A stretch of DNA of 64,000 nt from Thermothelomyces thermophilus ATCC 42464. Lineage: Eukaryota; Ascomycota; Sordariomycetes; Sordariales; Chaetomiaceae. Position 1 is the first letter of the stretch. The number at the start of each line of letters is the position of its first letter. Location: contig NC_016472.1 of the NCBI RefSeq assembly GCF_000226095.1, forward strand, positions 2,852,001-2,916,000, read 5' to 3'. A program made the translations under genes and the position numbers. The notes beneath the pieces are model-generated. The model was not told the origin of the DNA. It worked only from the letters and a program-made list of their open reading frames with translations, and made no database searches. Of the stretch, positions 23,341 to 36,900 are shown one piece after another.

Positions 23341-24111
23341 ATATCTAGTAGTTACCATAGCGCTAAGAAGGTCTCCGCTATAGCGATAGAAATAATATTT
23401 AACTCTCTTAGAGGGCCGCTCTTCGCTCTCGATTTCCTTTTAATCTTTAATCTTATCTTCCTTATATCGTTTGCTCTTCGGCTGCCTGTAATCCAATTTT
23501 TCAATTTTCAAATCTTTATTCTTATATCTATAGTAATACTATAGAGATTTAGTAGCTTAGTACGGCCGACTTGCTACCGTATATACGGTGCTTACGTAGT
23601 GCTATTAAAGATATTAAGGCGAATGACGAGGTTCCCTTTGACATTTAGTATACGTTTCTTATTACTAGCTTATTTAAGTATTTTCGGTGCTATTAAGGCT
23701 ACTAGACAAGCTGCCTACTAGTAAGTATATGTTTCGGGGGCGATTCCCTAGGTATTAATGATTATTTAGGCTACTAGTGCTATAACTAGCGATATAGTTA
23801 ACCTTATAATTATTATTTGGTCTACCTATAAGGTTATTTTAGCCTTAAAGCTAGATATAGCCGACTTTGAGGACTTACTTACGTTTAGTAAGCGTTATTA
23901 CTATTATATTACTACGCTTATGAACGATACGGCCGTTACTTTTGAGGTAGTTAAGAAATACTACTAGTCTAATATAGGCTTTATCGATAATGGTAATAAA
24001 AAGATTACTTCTATAGGAACCTATTCGTTTTCGCTTACAATTTAGCATGGATACTAATATATTTATAGAAATAATAGCTAGTATATGATAAGTTTGTAAC
24101 CGATTATAAGT
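23341..24111 (+). pseudogene. Antisense ORF in the 3' region of C2
   Basis: Counterpart of the antisense frame of C1, with the start codon changed to ATA. The stretch from KLDIADFEDLLTFSKRYYYY to NDTAVTFEVVKKYY and GFIDNGNKKITSIGTYSFS is open and protein-like. Interruptions are mainly TAG/TAA at positions also hit in C1. It is a second copy of the same unidentified protein. Confidence 0.45.
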
Positions 24112-24858
24112 ATATAATTATAGTTACTAATCTATAGCTTAAGTTTAACGTTAGTATAGTGTGTTTAGTTATATTTTAATCTATCTAATTATTTATTAAT
24201 ATAGTATAGGTACTATATAATTCTATAATCTAGTAGTATTTGCCATTACCTTGCCTAGAGCCTGTTAATAAGGGTTATATCGCTTAGTAGATAGCTAAAT
24301 ATAAGTTTATCACTAAACTAGGTACGCTTATAGTAGGAGCCCTAGGTAGTAAGGGCAAGGTAGCCTAATTCTTAGGTAAATATATAGTAGACTTAGAGTT
24401 TGTCTCTTATAGTAGCTTTTAATAGGGTTTTTAGGGTAGTAAAATTTTATCTTATTCTCATTTTTTTTAATTATATAAAGTAGATACCCCTTCGGCCCTA
24501 AATTAGTATTATAGATTCGCTCTGCTAGTTTATAGTGCTATAATATAAATGTTTTTTTTTTTACCGATTTTGGTACCTCTAGTAAGGCCTTCTTTACTAT
24601 AGTTTTGGCGTAATGTCGATTTAATATATAGTTCTCTATAATATAGCTTAGGGCCCTTCTTAGGGCGCCCTTCCCTAGGCCTTTTCTATAATGTTTCGAT
24701 TATAATCTCGGGGCGTATTGCTATAATAATACGCTACCCTACCTAGTATACTTTCCCTTAGGATATATATCTAAGCGTTTTTCGCAGGCGCCCTTTTCTT
24801 AGCCTCTTCTCGTGCTTTTCCGTACTATATTATAGGCGCTCTGTGGTTATAGCGTGCT

Positions 24859-27800
24859 CCCTAAACTTATATACTTTACCTTATATATTAGTGATGTCTT
24901 CTTCGTCTACCTACTAGTTAAATTTAGAGGGCTATCCCTTCTATTTTACTAGGAACTAATAGGTTCTACCGTTAGCTTACTTTACTAAAACTTCCTTAAC
25001 CTCCTATTCTTTATTATCTTTAAGCTTTGGTATTAGTATTTGTTTTACCTTATTTCGGCTATATAGGTATTATAGTTTAAGTAGAGGAATAGAGAAGATA
25101 TTATATAGCTAGGTATACCATATAGGTAATACTAGCTAATATACTAGTAAACTGACTAGGTCGAGTACTTAAAATAGGCTAATAAATTTAGGGGTTAATT
25201 TTTTTGGTATCTTTAACTTAAGATTCTAGGTTAAGAGTAAGATAAAGTTGCCCTTTCTAAATACTCTTTCTTAATGCTTTTAATTATAATAAATTTTATA
25301 ATTTTGGATAGCTTCCTTCTAATATACTTCTAGTTATTTTTATAATACTTATAATTTTCCGATTTGTTCTACTATATTGGGGTAGTACCTCCCTTTTAGC
25401 GAATCGTCCTTAATTTATAATAAAATCGTAAGGTTATAGCCTATTAATGCTTAAAAAGGGGGTAGTCTAGTGATTATATTAATAATATTATTATATATAA
25501 ACTCTACTTCTGGGAAGATTTATACCTAAATTATAGGGTTTGCTATAGTAAAATAGTAAAGGTATTATATAAGTGTTTAGTTACTTTACTTAGTTTAGCT
25601 ATCAGTTTAGGGGTAAAATGCTATAAAAAGCCCTCTATTAATATAGTTTAGGTAGTAGAGATCTACCTAAAATTATAAGGTAAATATAGAGCTATAATCA
25701 CTTATATAGCCCTCTAATATACTATATTTAAGTTTGATCTCCTTATAAACTAGCTTAGCAAGCTACTAACTTATAATGTTTAAGTTAATGGCGAAGAATC
25801 GGTTTTTCTTAATATAATAGTCTATAACTATAAGTACTATATTCTTTTCTTCTACTTAGAAATTTATTATAGGAAAACCTATAATTATATCTATATTAAT
25901 CTCTTACTAGGGTCGGTTGGGGATCGGTAGGGATTCTAAGCTACTATAACCTTAATACCGTCTTGGCTTATTCGTTTAATAAATATAGTAGGTTTAGTAC
26001 TAATGCCTAACATCTCTTACTAGGCCTTACTAGTTAAACTTTCTTTAAATAAGTTTATTAGTTCTTTTAGGGCTAAAGTGCCCGGCTCTAGCATTATTAT
26101 AATATAACTAGAGAATTTCTTACCTTATAGTTTCTTCTATAGAAATATAAAGCGCTCTTTTATGAAGTAGCTCGCCACTATGTCCTAAGGACTATAGTTT
26201 AGCTTTGCTAGTACTTTACTAGCCTTTTATTATACCCTTTTCTAGACCTTACTTTACTCTTTAAGTTAAGGGATCTGATCTTTAGAGCTCTAAAATACAC
26301 TCTCTAAGTATTTACGACGGCTAGATAGTAGAAGCTAATTCTAGTCTTACCGCCTCTTTAGCCTATCTTTATAATATAATCGGCTTTCTTTCGAGGTATA
26401 CTTGTTCTATATTGTATAATCTCTTTAGATTAACTTTTAATAACTAGATTCTAATTTAGCATTAGAAAGATTACGAAACTCTTTACGCTTTTTATATCTT
26501 TTTATAGTTTGCTATCTTTCTTTGGATTATAGATAACTATTCTTAGTTCCTAAGAGGATTATCTTCTTTATAATCTAGTCTTCTTAAGGGGCCGTCTATA
26601 GGGTTTCGCTTCCCTAGCTAGTATTTAATGGTGAAATCGAAGCCTAAGAGATATATATACTATCTAGCTTAGTAACTATTAAGTTAGGTTTATCTTATAA
26701 ATCCTTATGAATTGTTATAGTCCAAATAGATTATAAATTTATAAGGATTTCCTATTAAATAGTATTACTAGTACTTAATACTTTTTATAATTACCATTAT
26801 TTTCTTGTTAAGGGTACTATAGTAGTAAGCTAGTCCTAGGAATTTAGCTAACTGGAATATAATAAGATATTTTCGAGAGTCCTTTACTTATTATAATAAG
26901 ATAGCCCTTATTATAAATATAGAAGCGTCCATTTCGATAGTTATCGGCTTTTCGGAATTAAAATGCTAGAGAACTAGCGCCGATTTGAAATGGTTTTTAA
27001 TTTCTTAAAATACCTTTTATTCTTTAAGGTTAAATTAGACTCTTCCTAGTTTCTTCCCCTTTTCTAGCCCCTTTAGTAGACTTATTAGGGGGTAGGCGAT
27101 CTATAAAAAATTACGAATGAATTTCTAATGAAAATTAATAAATCCGAGAAATACCTAAATATTATAATAGGTCTAGGGTTCTAGCTATTTCTCTACCGTT
27201 TTAATTTATACTAGGTCTATTGTAATTCTCTACCGATTTACTATAAATCTAAGGAAGTTAACTTAGTCCTTATAAAATGAATATTTACTAGGTTTATAAT
27301 ATAGCTATATATTTTATAGTTATTCAAAGACCTTTTAGATATATTTTATATATATTTCATGGTCTAGTAAAAAAATTAAGATGTCATCTAAATAAACTAT
27401 ATAAAATTTATTGAATAGTCCATCTAATACTTAATAAATATAATTCTAAAAAGTGGCTGGTATATTTATTAGGCTAAATAGTATAACTAAGTACTTAAAT
27501 AATCTATAGTAAGTTCGAAAGGTAGTTTTCTACTTATCCCCTTCTTATACTCGAATCTAGTAATAAGTATCTTTAATATTAAGCTTAGTAAAGAATTAAG
27601 CGCTAGAAGCACGGTCGAGAATCTCTAAAATAATGGGTAATAGATAGTAATTCTTTTAGGTAATTATATTAAGTCCTTAGTAATTAATACAAAGATAAAG
27701 GCTTCTATTCTTTTTAGGTATAAATAGGACTAGGCTAGCCGCCGAACTCTTAAAAGGTCGAATCCTCCCCTTAGCAAGGTTTTTATCTAAGTATTCCTAT

Positions 27801-29639
27801 AGTATATCAAATTCGTATTAGGATAAGGGGTAAATTGGTCTAACTAGAGGAATCGTCCCTAGTTATAGATTGATCTTATAGTTAGTTACTTTAAACGAAG
27901 GAAGGATGCTTAAATTTAATATATTTATTACGTCGGCAAAGTCTTATAGCTTAGGGGGAATTTCTTCTAGGTTTCCTAAGGGTTTCGGTTCTTCCTTGTT
28001 AGGGAATAGATCTATAGGGACATTCGAAATAGTAGTTAATATAAAGACCTTAGCTCCCCTTTAGTAGTCCTTTTCCATTCTTTTAGAATACTAGAGTCGG
28101 GCTATCTTAGTTTCTAGTAAAAACCATTAGTAATTCTCTATTAGAAATAATAAGATAGTAAGATTACTAAGTATAGGTATTCCTAATAAGATTAATAAGG
28201 TTTTAGCATTATAGCTAACGGTAATATAGGGGTAATTATATTAATATATAGTTTTATATTCGTTAGTTAGTATAATTAGTATCTAATATACCTTATAAAA
28301 CGTTATAACTAGTTTATTAAACTATCGAATTATAGGTAGAATATAAATAAGTCATTTTAGTTAATATTTCTAAATAAGGTTAAAGTCCATGATATTTACT
28401 TCTATATAAGAATCTAGGTCTATTATCGTTAAAACTCCTTTATATATATTTATTATAAGAGCTATATATATATACTCCCTTTTTAGGTTATCCCTTATAG
28501 CTATTTCCATAATATTAAAGTCTATTATAAGCGACTCCTATTTTCTTAGTAAAAACGGCCTAAACCCTAATGACTAGGATAATAGCCTTATTAGTAAGAG
28601 GCAACCTATATTATCTCTAGGTAATCTCTTATAAAATGTCCCTCCTTTCCATATTAGAAATATAAGCTACTACCTTATATCTTAGGAATAAGGGTTAATA
28701 TAAGGTTTAAGGCGCCTTATAAGGCCGATTACAGCTTTGTTATAGGTCCGGTTTAATAGTAAGATAATAATGTATAGGAACGTAATATATTAAATATATA
28801 ATGTAGTTAATCTTAAGTTAGTAATAAAAAGGGGGTAGTCTAACTATAATTTGATCGCTAGAAGCTATATTAGATCCATAATATTAACTATACTATTCCT
28901 TTTTATATCTTTAGGCAATAGGTATAGTAACGATTAATATATTAAATAAAGAAAGGTAATAACTTAGTATAAAAGTTTAAAGCTTAATTTTTCCTATCCT
29001 AATAGAGAAACTAAGCTTTAAGAGATTTAAAGTAATAATAAAGATTCTATAGAGATTAACCATTTCGTTAGTAGGCTAAATTTAAAGCCTTAGCTACTTA
29101 GAATACCTAATCTATAAGATTAATTATATAAGTATTTATCTATTCTTTAAATAGAGTCTAGTTACTTTCTAGCTAATTATACTCCTTAGGTAATATATTC
29201 TAATAATAGCTATATTAATAGTTCTAAGGTTATTTATCCATATAATTAAGTATAAATAGGATATAATTCTATAATATCTTAAATCGCTTAGGATCTCTCT
29301 AAAAAGTATATTATAAATCTTAGAGCTATTCTTACTATTACTAATAGGTTATTATATTAATGAACTAAATTAGATTAGTAACTTTAATAGCCTTAGAGTA
29401 ATATCCTAAATCATTAGAATCCAAGGATTTAGTAGGTAATTAGGGCTATTTCGAGACCTTTATATAGTCTAATAGTCTTAACTTCTCTAATAGGAACTTT
29501 TCTTAGTCCTATAGTTACTATAGCCTTTCTAGCTCCTTGACCTAGCCTTCTAGATTCTAGATAAGCTTTTCGCAATCAGGGCCTTACGTTAAAGGCTCTA
29601 AATCGGAGAATATTAGAACGTAAAGAGGGGGTTTAGAAT
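24859..29639 (-). pseudogene. gag-pol remnant of C2
   Basis: Mirror image of the C1 gag-pol region with the same domain order. The reverse transcriptase region lies at about 27330-27860 and integrase at about 25550-26000 in window coordinates. All domains are interrupted by RIP-type nonsense codons, but at partly different sites than in C1. Confidence 0.82.
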
Positions 29640-29769
29640 GGTTTCGCGGCCGATACTAGGCCGAAAGAGTCTTACTTAGGCTTAAGGGTTTGTCCTCCTA
29701 TTCTATAGGCGTTGAACGGCTAAATGACGGTACTATCTCGATTGACAAAGGGTAAGAAGGATCAGAAAC

Positions 29770-30130
29770 TGTCAAGGCGGCCTGCCGTTAGGCTAGTTAT
29801 CTAGAGAGGTAGTACTATTATGAAGGCCTTTCTAAGTAAGTTTATATTAATTATAGGGGCTAGGAGAGTTAATTGTTCTAGGGCTAGTAGGCTGCCTATT
29901 TATATCTTACTCGAATTGTGGTTATATAGACTGATCCTTAGGGAGGAAAACCTCCCTTTCGGATCTATAGGCTAATAGGTATATCTTATACTACGGATCG
30001 GCCATCCCCTTTTCCTGGCTATACCCTAATTATACCTATTATAGTAGGGTTATACTTATTAGTGCCCTAGTATAGGCCTTCTAGCTGCTATAGCCTGGCT
30101 ATAGGCATAAGTTAGCTTGTATTTATAATA
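29770..30130 (-). repeat. 5' LTR of C2
   Basis: 361 bp. In window direction it starts TGTCAAGGCGG and ends ATTTATAATA. It is the least mutated of the four C LTR ends, since the TG is intact here. Confidence 0.94.
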
Positions 30131-30135
30131 CTTGC

Positions 30136-32749
30136 TATAAAGGAGAGCATTAAAAGTTCTACTTTAGTACTTAACATTATAATAATATCTTAATAGAATG
30201 TCTTCTATATAATAGGACTTCTGAATAGGAAGAAGATATATCTCTATAATAAATACTATATATTTAGATTATCTATATACAAAGCGTCTCCAGCAATTAT
30301 AAGTAATAGACTTTCTAACGCTTGCTTGCCTTTATACTAGATTAATAGGTAAAAGCTCCTAAATAGATATCTTATTACTTGCTATACCTCTAATAAATAA
30401 TCCAGTCCTGGGTTAGTTAGGTATTAGAAAAGTACTAAATAGGTATATACGACATCTAGACATAGTATAACTATATAATATAGGATTAATCTAACAAGCT
30501 CCTAGTACTCTTTGATTTACGTATTAGTAGTACTCCCTTTAAACTTCTTAAGTTTTTTATAGCTTAAGGGAGTTAGCTTATATATATTAGATATATCTAG
30601 CCTATATCTTCTCGCTACCTTTCTAATATATTAGTTATAGACTAACTATATCTTATATATAGGTCAGTCTTAAATCACCCTAATGCTAAGAAACTAACCA
30701 ATATCACTCTATTTATAGACGTTATATTAAGCTTTGATTCCTTCTATTACCCACTTAGCCGCTATAACGTTACTTTTATAGAAGAAGACCAAGAAGTCAT
30801 TAATATAGAAGATTAGGATAACTTATTTATCATAGCTTAGGAAGAGGCACTTCTCTTCGCCTAATAGTTCTATACCTGGATCTAATAGCGTTTTATGAAA
30901 CTCCTTATACTATAAGAGTAGCAAGTCTCTTAAGCCGTATAGAGCTCTATGTAACTCTATATATTTCTCTAGCTACTTAAATCCTCCTAGCAATTCGTAG
31001 ACGATAGGATCATCTTTAGGTCATTCGGCGTTAAGAAATGCTTACGCTACATCGAACTACTTAACTTCCAAGTCAAAGTATATAGCGATCGCCATCATTA
31101 TATAGAGCAACTATACCGCCAGAGTAGCTATATATATACTTTCTACTAAGCTAATATCTTATAGATCTCCTTATACATAGATCCTTACCTTACACTTCTC
31201 TAAGAAACCGTCCTTGTCAAACTTATACGTAAAGACCTATTTCAACGGGATAGGTCGCGCTCTTGCCTGCTTGTATAGTACGATCTTCCACGTTCCCCTG
31301 CTCTCTAAGTTATATATCTCCTCGCGAGCCGCGTCTTTAAACTATTATTCTAATAGGTGGTTATATAGGTCTTACTAGTTGGTAGGAACACAAGTAAGAT
31401 CGTCGATATGCTAACATAGCTTATTTAGGGCTGCTCTGAGGCGTATGGTATCCTTCTATCGTATAGCGGTAGTAAACACTATATATATCGTTCTTATACT
31501 CCAGTCCTCTAGGTAAGCTTCCTATTAATTAGGTAGGTAAGTCTTATAAAACTATTACTAGAGTTCCTTAGTTATATAGATAAAGGAGTAGTAGTAATTA
31601 ACCCTCTCTTTAATTTATAGCCTTTTACTTAACCGGATAGGGTCCCTAGGCTTATAAGCCTTCTTCCTGCCTCTACCTCTCCTTATAGGAGGTTACCAAG
31701 TAGCTTCTCCTTTGCTTCTACCTTCTAAAGGATATATTGGCTGATCTGGACTTCGTTTAATGCTCTGCTCCTCTAGCCTAGCCAGGTACGATATATCGGT
31801 AGTACTGTCCCTAGCTCCTAGCTCTTCCGTCTATTCGTCGTATACGTTAGATTCTTCCATAGAAGGCATCCCTCCGCTAGATTTGGTAGCTCCCCTGCTC
31901 TCCTTAGCGTCTAATTAGCTAGCTAGTAACTAGGAAGGCCCTAATTTAAACCTTCTTACTTCCTAGTAGACGTCCCCTTTACTAGCTGGTATAAGGTAAG
32001 TTACTAAGGGCTTAGACATATATTTAGGGGTTAAGAGTCCTTTAAAGCTCTCTATCCATTTGGTAAGTTCGTCTATTACTTACATCTCTGCTATAAGAGT
32101 CTCTAGAACTAACTACTTACTTATAGGCTACGTATTAGAGAGCTCCCTTACCCTTAAGTCTTAACCCTATTAGAGAGGTTAGTCTACTACTAGACTCTCC
32201 TATAATAGAGGTAGCCAAGCTACTATAATAGAGTCTTCCATTGGTTATTAGGTCCATTATAATGCCTCCTAGAGAAAGTTAGTATTCTAGGAATCTTTGC
32301 TAAGATCGAACTAATTAACTTCCTAGCTTGCTACCGCTAGCGATAACTCTATTAGCTACTCTTTACCTAGACGGTAGAAAGTCTTCTTATCGAAACAAAT
32401 ATTACAAGTTATAATGACCCTATCGAGCTTAGGTATCTAAATACGATAGATATTAATATATAATATCCTATAAGATATCCTATTAGCCTATACGGTAGTA
32501 TCTTAAAGTCCTTTATACGTTGCTTAGCTTCCCTATCCTTATAAAGGATATATACCTGGTATCTATATATAAAGATATTACTCTAATCTAGGCATAAGTC
32601 GCTAGTTAACGTAATTATCAAGCTAGGTTTATACTAGCGAAAATACTATTTAAACTAGCTATAGAGTACTTCGTTAGGAGTTCTAAATAAGTAAGTACGG
32701 CTCAGGCATATTATATATAAGTATACTACCGCTTATATACTTTCCAACT
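30136..32749 (-). pseudogene. Copia A pol remnant: reverse transcriptase and C-terminal integrase
   Basis: Read on the minus strand. The integrase tail resumes after the B1 insertion (AVY..NMPEPYLL, near 32690). Reverse transcriptase follows at about 31100-30700, with QFDV-AFLNAE, LHRALYGLRD and YINDFLVFF, which corresponds to the YVDD box of copia enzymes with Val and Asp altered. RNase H residues follow towards 30140. The order integrase then reverse transcriptase is the mark of Ty1/copia. Mutated codons abolish activity. Confidence 0.8.
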
Positions 32750-33171
32750 TGTAACGAACCCAACTCAGACTTCTTCTAAAAGGGTTCAGACGAAGGTAGG
32801 TTAAGCGGGACAAGCGTATAGGTCGTCTAAGGGATTCGGTAAAGCCAAAGAGTTCACGACAACACTAGAGTTGTCTCTCACAGTAGTTAACGATGCTTGG
32901 TATGAGTACTGTGATTATAGGTTGCTATCACTGGTAAACTCCTAGAGTCTACTGTAACGAGTGACTATCTATATATATATATAATCTTGGGATCACTCTT
33001 TATCTAGTGATCCTTTGTCGTCTGGATCATAGCTACGATAGTAATCCTATAACGTATATATCACTTTGCCAAGCGTGATTCTTTCCTAATTGGTCTATTT
33101 GTGCCTGCTGTCCTATTGGCTTGTCAGGGAAGGCAGCTTAGGCGGCGTCCTGTATGTATATTTCTGTTATA
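32750..33171 (-). repeat. 3' LTR of B1
   Basis: 422 bp, TGTAACGAACCC to TTTCTGTTATA in window direction. It contains the R-start motif AGTGATAGCAA (minus strand, 32922-32932). The U3 part differs from that of B2 and B3. Confidence 0.93.
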
Positions 33172-33293
33172 CGATGCCCCTCCTTCAAGGCTTTTGACCC
33201 GAAAGCCTATCTTAGGCCGTTTCAAATAGCGCTAACAACCCTTAGTAAGTTGTCTCCTATATTTCCCTCTTTCTTCTATATACTGCTGATAAC

Positions 33294-33943
33294 ATGTCTC
33301 GTATAGTAAAGCGTTCGATAAAAAGGTCTGTAAAGACCGAGGAGCGTATTGCCCTAGCTACTGCTATTAACGAGCTAGGGTTCGAAGTGATACCTTGTTC
33401 TTTTTGTTTTTCTTACGGCCTATACTGCCATATAATAGAGAGTTCTTCTCGTTATAGTAAATGTGTTTGTCATAGGAGGTCGTATAATAGTTCTAAGGTT
33501 CTAGTCTTGTCTTGTCAGTGTTCCCTTGTTAATATATTTTTCCTATACTAACTTCTATAGTATCCTATATCATAGACAAATCAAAGCGCCTCGACTAATT
33601 AGAATAAGATACTAAAGAGGCTCTCCGTACTAACCGCGATTTGTTAGCAAAAGTATAGCGTCGTCTAGACAAGTCTCTAGCTCGTTTAGACTATATTTGT
33701 CGTCAAAAGCGATCGTTATTATCTCGAGGGTCGGAGATGGTTTGCCAGGGTCTTACGTCTTTAGATAAATTAGAAGAGGTAGAGTAGCAGGAATCGGGGG
33801 CGGTTCTAGGTGTATAGCTTAATGGTGGCGTTAACGTTATTAACTAGGGCGCTATCTTCGATTCTATCCCGGTTTTGCCTTTAGTCGATCTAGGTTCTGC
33901 CGGTAGAACTGTTCTAGTTTCTTAGGGTAATTTAGGTTCTTGA
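33294..33943 (+). pseudogene. Antisense zinc-cluster/coiled-coil gene of B1 (195 codons, spliced)
   Basis: Opposite to gag-pol, starting 123 bp inside the 3' LTR. Exons 33294-33513 and 33576-33943 with a 62-nt intron (GTCAGT, TACTAAC at 33546, CATAG). Exon lengths sum to 588 nt and the frame closes on TGA 33941-33943. Exon 1 starts MSRIVKRSIKRSVKTEERIA and carries IPCSFC-x6-C-x8-Y-x2-C-x6-Y. Reading the two Tyr as TGY-to-TAY mutants gives C-x2-C-x6-C-x8-C-x2-C-x6-C, the Zn2Cys6 spacing. Exon 2 is a charged heptad-like helix (LDKSLARLDYICRQKRSLL) ending in an acidic tail. Its six or so internal stops are all TAA/TAG at Gln-like positions. Function is unknown; DNA binding with dimerisation is a hypothesis. 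Confidence 0.65.
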
Positions 33944-33949
33944 CGGGTT

Positions 33950-36900
33950 CCTATAAGTTGTCTTCTAGTCTAAAATCAAGCTATTTGACTAGATACTGTA
34001 GTTCCCTATTGATGATATGTGAATCTAGAATTTCTTTGATATCCTATTCTTCTTCTTCGTCCTTTGCTTTAATATTTATAGCGATTTTGGCATTCTTTAG
34101 CGCTGGTTCGAGAAGTGAAATATGAAAAATGTCTGTCTATAGTCGTATAGATGATGGTAATGATAGTCGATAGTTGGATGTCAAGATTCGTTCTTTGATA
34201 ACGAAGGGTCCGACCTTCTTAAAGTCTAGCTTTATACTTAGTCGTTTGGTTTGTAGGTTTCGTGTAATTAGGTAGACTTTATCTCCCCTCTCTAGGTAAG
34301 GTCCCTCGAGCCTATATTTGTCGTAGTAGTTCTTTATTCTAGTTCTGACAAACTCAAATTCGTTTTTAAGCTTCTTATATAGTATATATATTTATTCTAC
34401 TTTGACTGTTGCTCTTGGCATTATAACCTTTAGTCCTTGCCTAAGGTCTGCTTTATATCTATAGTTCGCGAAGAATGGTATAACTTTAGTCGTTTCTATT
34501 GGCATTATATTATAAGCGAGTTATACTATTAGTAATAGTATAACCTAGTCATCTTGCTAATAGTTAATATAAGAATAGAGGTATTGCTTAATAACTTGGT
34601 TTAGTTACTCCGTTTGTCCGTCGGTTTATAGGTAATATATTATTAATAGCTTGCTATTAATGCCTAATTGTTATATTAACGCTTACTAAAACTTCGATGC
34701 GAACTTGGTGTCCCTGTCGGTAATCTATTTCTATAGCCAAGCGTATACTAATGCGACTTGCCAATAGATTATGTCTGCTAACTGTTCTACTATCTAGGAC
34801 TCCTTATAAGGAAAGAAGTATGCCTATTTAGTTAGGCAATCTACTATAGTAAGAATACTATCGTAGATTACCCTTATAGCCGTGTCCTTGGATTCTAGCA
34901 GTTTTGTAATAAAGTCTATCGTAACTAAACTCTATAGTTTGTCGGCTATTGGTAGTGGCTAAAGTAGCCTATACGGCTTGTATCATGCTATTTTACTTCG
35001 ATTGCAGATATCGTAGCTCTATACGACTTCCTTGACTCGTGTCGTTAACTATAGAAAGTTATAGTGTTTCTTGACTTGTGTGACAGTCTTTGTAACTCCT
35101 TTATATCCTCCGAGTTTCGACTTATGGAGTTCTTAAATCATTTGTAGCTGTTAATCTTTGTCGTAGATATATGCTTTGCCTTGGTACTAGAGTTTCCTAT
35201 CTTTTTATTCTAGGAACAAGTCGAGTAGGTCATCTTCTATAGGTGTCTACGTTTCGTGATATAGCGTTCCGTCTATTTATTCCTTAAATGATAGTGGCGT
35301 TGTTTCCGTTCGTCCTTCTATATAATCTATTCGTCGGCTTAAGGCGTCCGCTCGTACGTTCTCTTTGCCCTTCTTATAGCGGATCTTAAAATTAAATTCC
35401 GTAAGGAATTCTGCCTATTATATTTGTCGTCCGTTAAGTACCTTTGTCGTTATAAAGTATTGTAAATTCTTATAATCTATATATACTTATACTAGTTTAA
35501 TCGTACTACTAAGGTATAATCGCTATTCCTTAAAAGCTTTAATAATCGTAAGTAATTCCTTATTATAGATCAGATAATTAAGACATAGTCTATTAAGCTT
35601 CTTTGAAAAGAAGGCTATAGGATGTAGCTTCCCTTGTTCGTCTTGTTATCCTAATTATCCTCCGATAGCGTAGTCTAAAGCGTCCGTTTCTACCTTAAAT
35701 AGCTTCTTAGGGTCTAGTAATACTAGTACTAGATCTTTAGTAATGGTATTACGGATCTATATAAATGCTTGCTCATGCTATTCTTCCTATTGGAATTTAG
35801 TATTCTTCTTAGTAAGTTTGTATAAAGGTCTTACGATCGCTCTAAAGTTCCTAATGAACATCTAGTAGAAGTTCGTAAACCTAATGAAACTTTATACTTC
35901 TATAACTAATGTCGGTCGTAGCCAATCCTTAATAGCTTCGACCTTTAAAGGTTCTATCTGGATTTGTCCTAGGGATATTTCATATCCTAAAAACACCATC
36001 TTCCTAACGTAGAATTTGCTCTTTTCCTTGTTAACTAATAGCTTATACGTGTATAATGTGTCTAGTACTACTCTTATATACTTCTGGTATTTATCTATCG
36101 TCTTAGAGAAGATAAGTATATTGTTAAGATAACATACTATAAATTTGTCGAGAAAGGGTCAGATAGCTTGATTAATTAGGGCTTAGAACGTTACTAGCGC
36201 ATTTATAAGTCCGAATAGCATGATAAGATATTTGTAGTGACTATAGGGTGTCCTAAAGGCCGTTTTCTACTCATCGCCTTCTTTGATCTATATATAGTTA
36301 TAGGCCGATAGTAAATCAAGATACATAAAATATTAGGCTCCTGCTAACTAATCTCGGAGCTATAAGATTAGTAGTAATAGGTATCGGTTTTTTATAGTCT
36401 GTTTATTAAGTTACCGGTAGTTAACATATAACCGTAGCTTTCTATCTTTCTTAGGTATAAATAGGATTAGGTAGCCTATTAGCGATATCAATAGGCAGAT
36501 ATATCCTCTTCGAAGGTTCTCCTCTAAATATCGCTTAAGTTTTTCGTTCTATGTCTAGCTTATATAGTAAATCTTGAAGAACTTTAGTCGTGCTCCTTCC
36601 TTGAGCTTGATCTCGTAATCTTATAGGCTGTACTCTGGTAACCCTTCTAGATGCTTTGGTTCAAATGCTAGGTATCCTTTATATTCCTTCGGTACTTCCC
36701 TAGTCTTGTCTTGTCTCTCGGCTTTCTAATAGTATACAAACTTGGTTCCGTCTATAGCGATGCTAGCGATTTCTCCTATCTTAACCTACTACTCTAGTTA
36801 TAGTGCTCTGTATTCGTTAACGGAGAGAACAGCTATCAGCGGTTTAGCTTATTCTTCCTATTATAATGTTAGTGTCGTTATACTACTTCTTCTAGAGTCT

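Larger units (their letters stand above)
22739..30130 (-). mobile_element. Ty3/gypsy element C2, 7392 bp, inverted to C1
   Basis: Same family and exactly the same length as C1, opposite orientation, 358 bp away. Flanks are cttac (22734-22738) and cttgc (30131-30135), a 5-bp duplication in which one copy has a G-to-A change. Landmarks map onto C1 without net insertion or deletion. It interrupts copia A just downstream of A's RNase H region. Confidence 0.95.
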
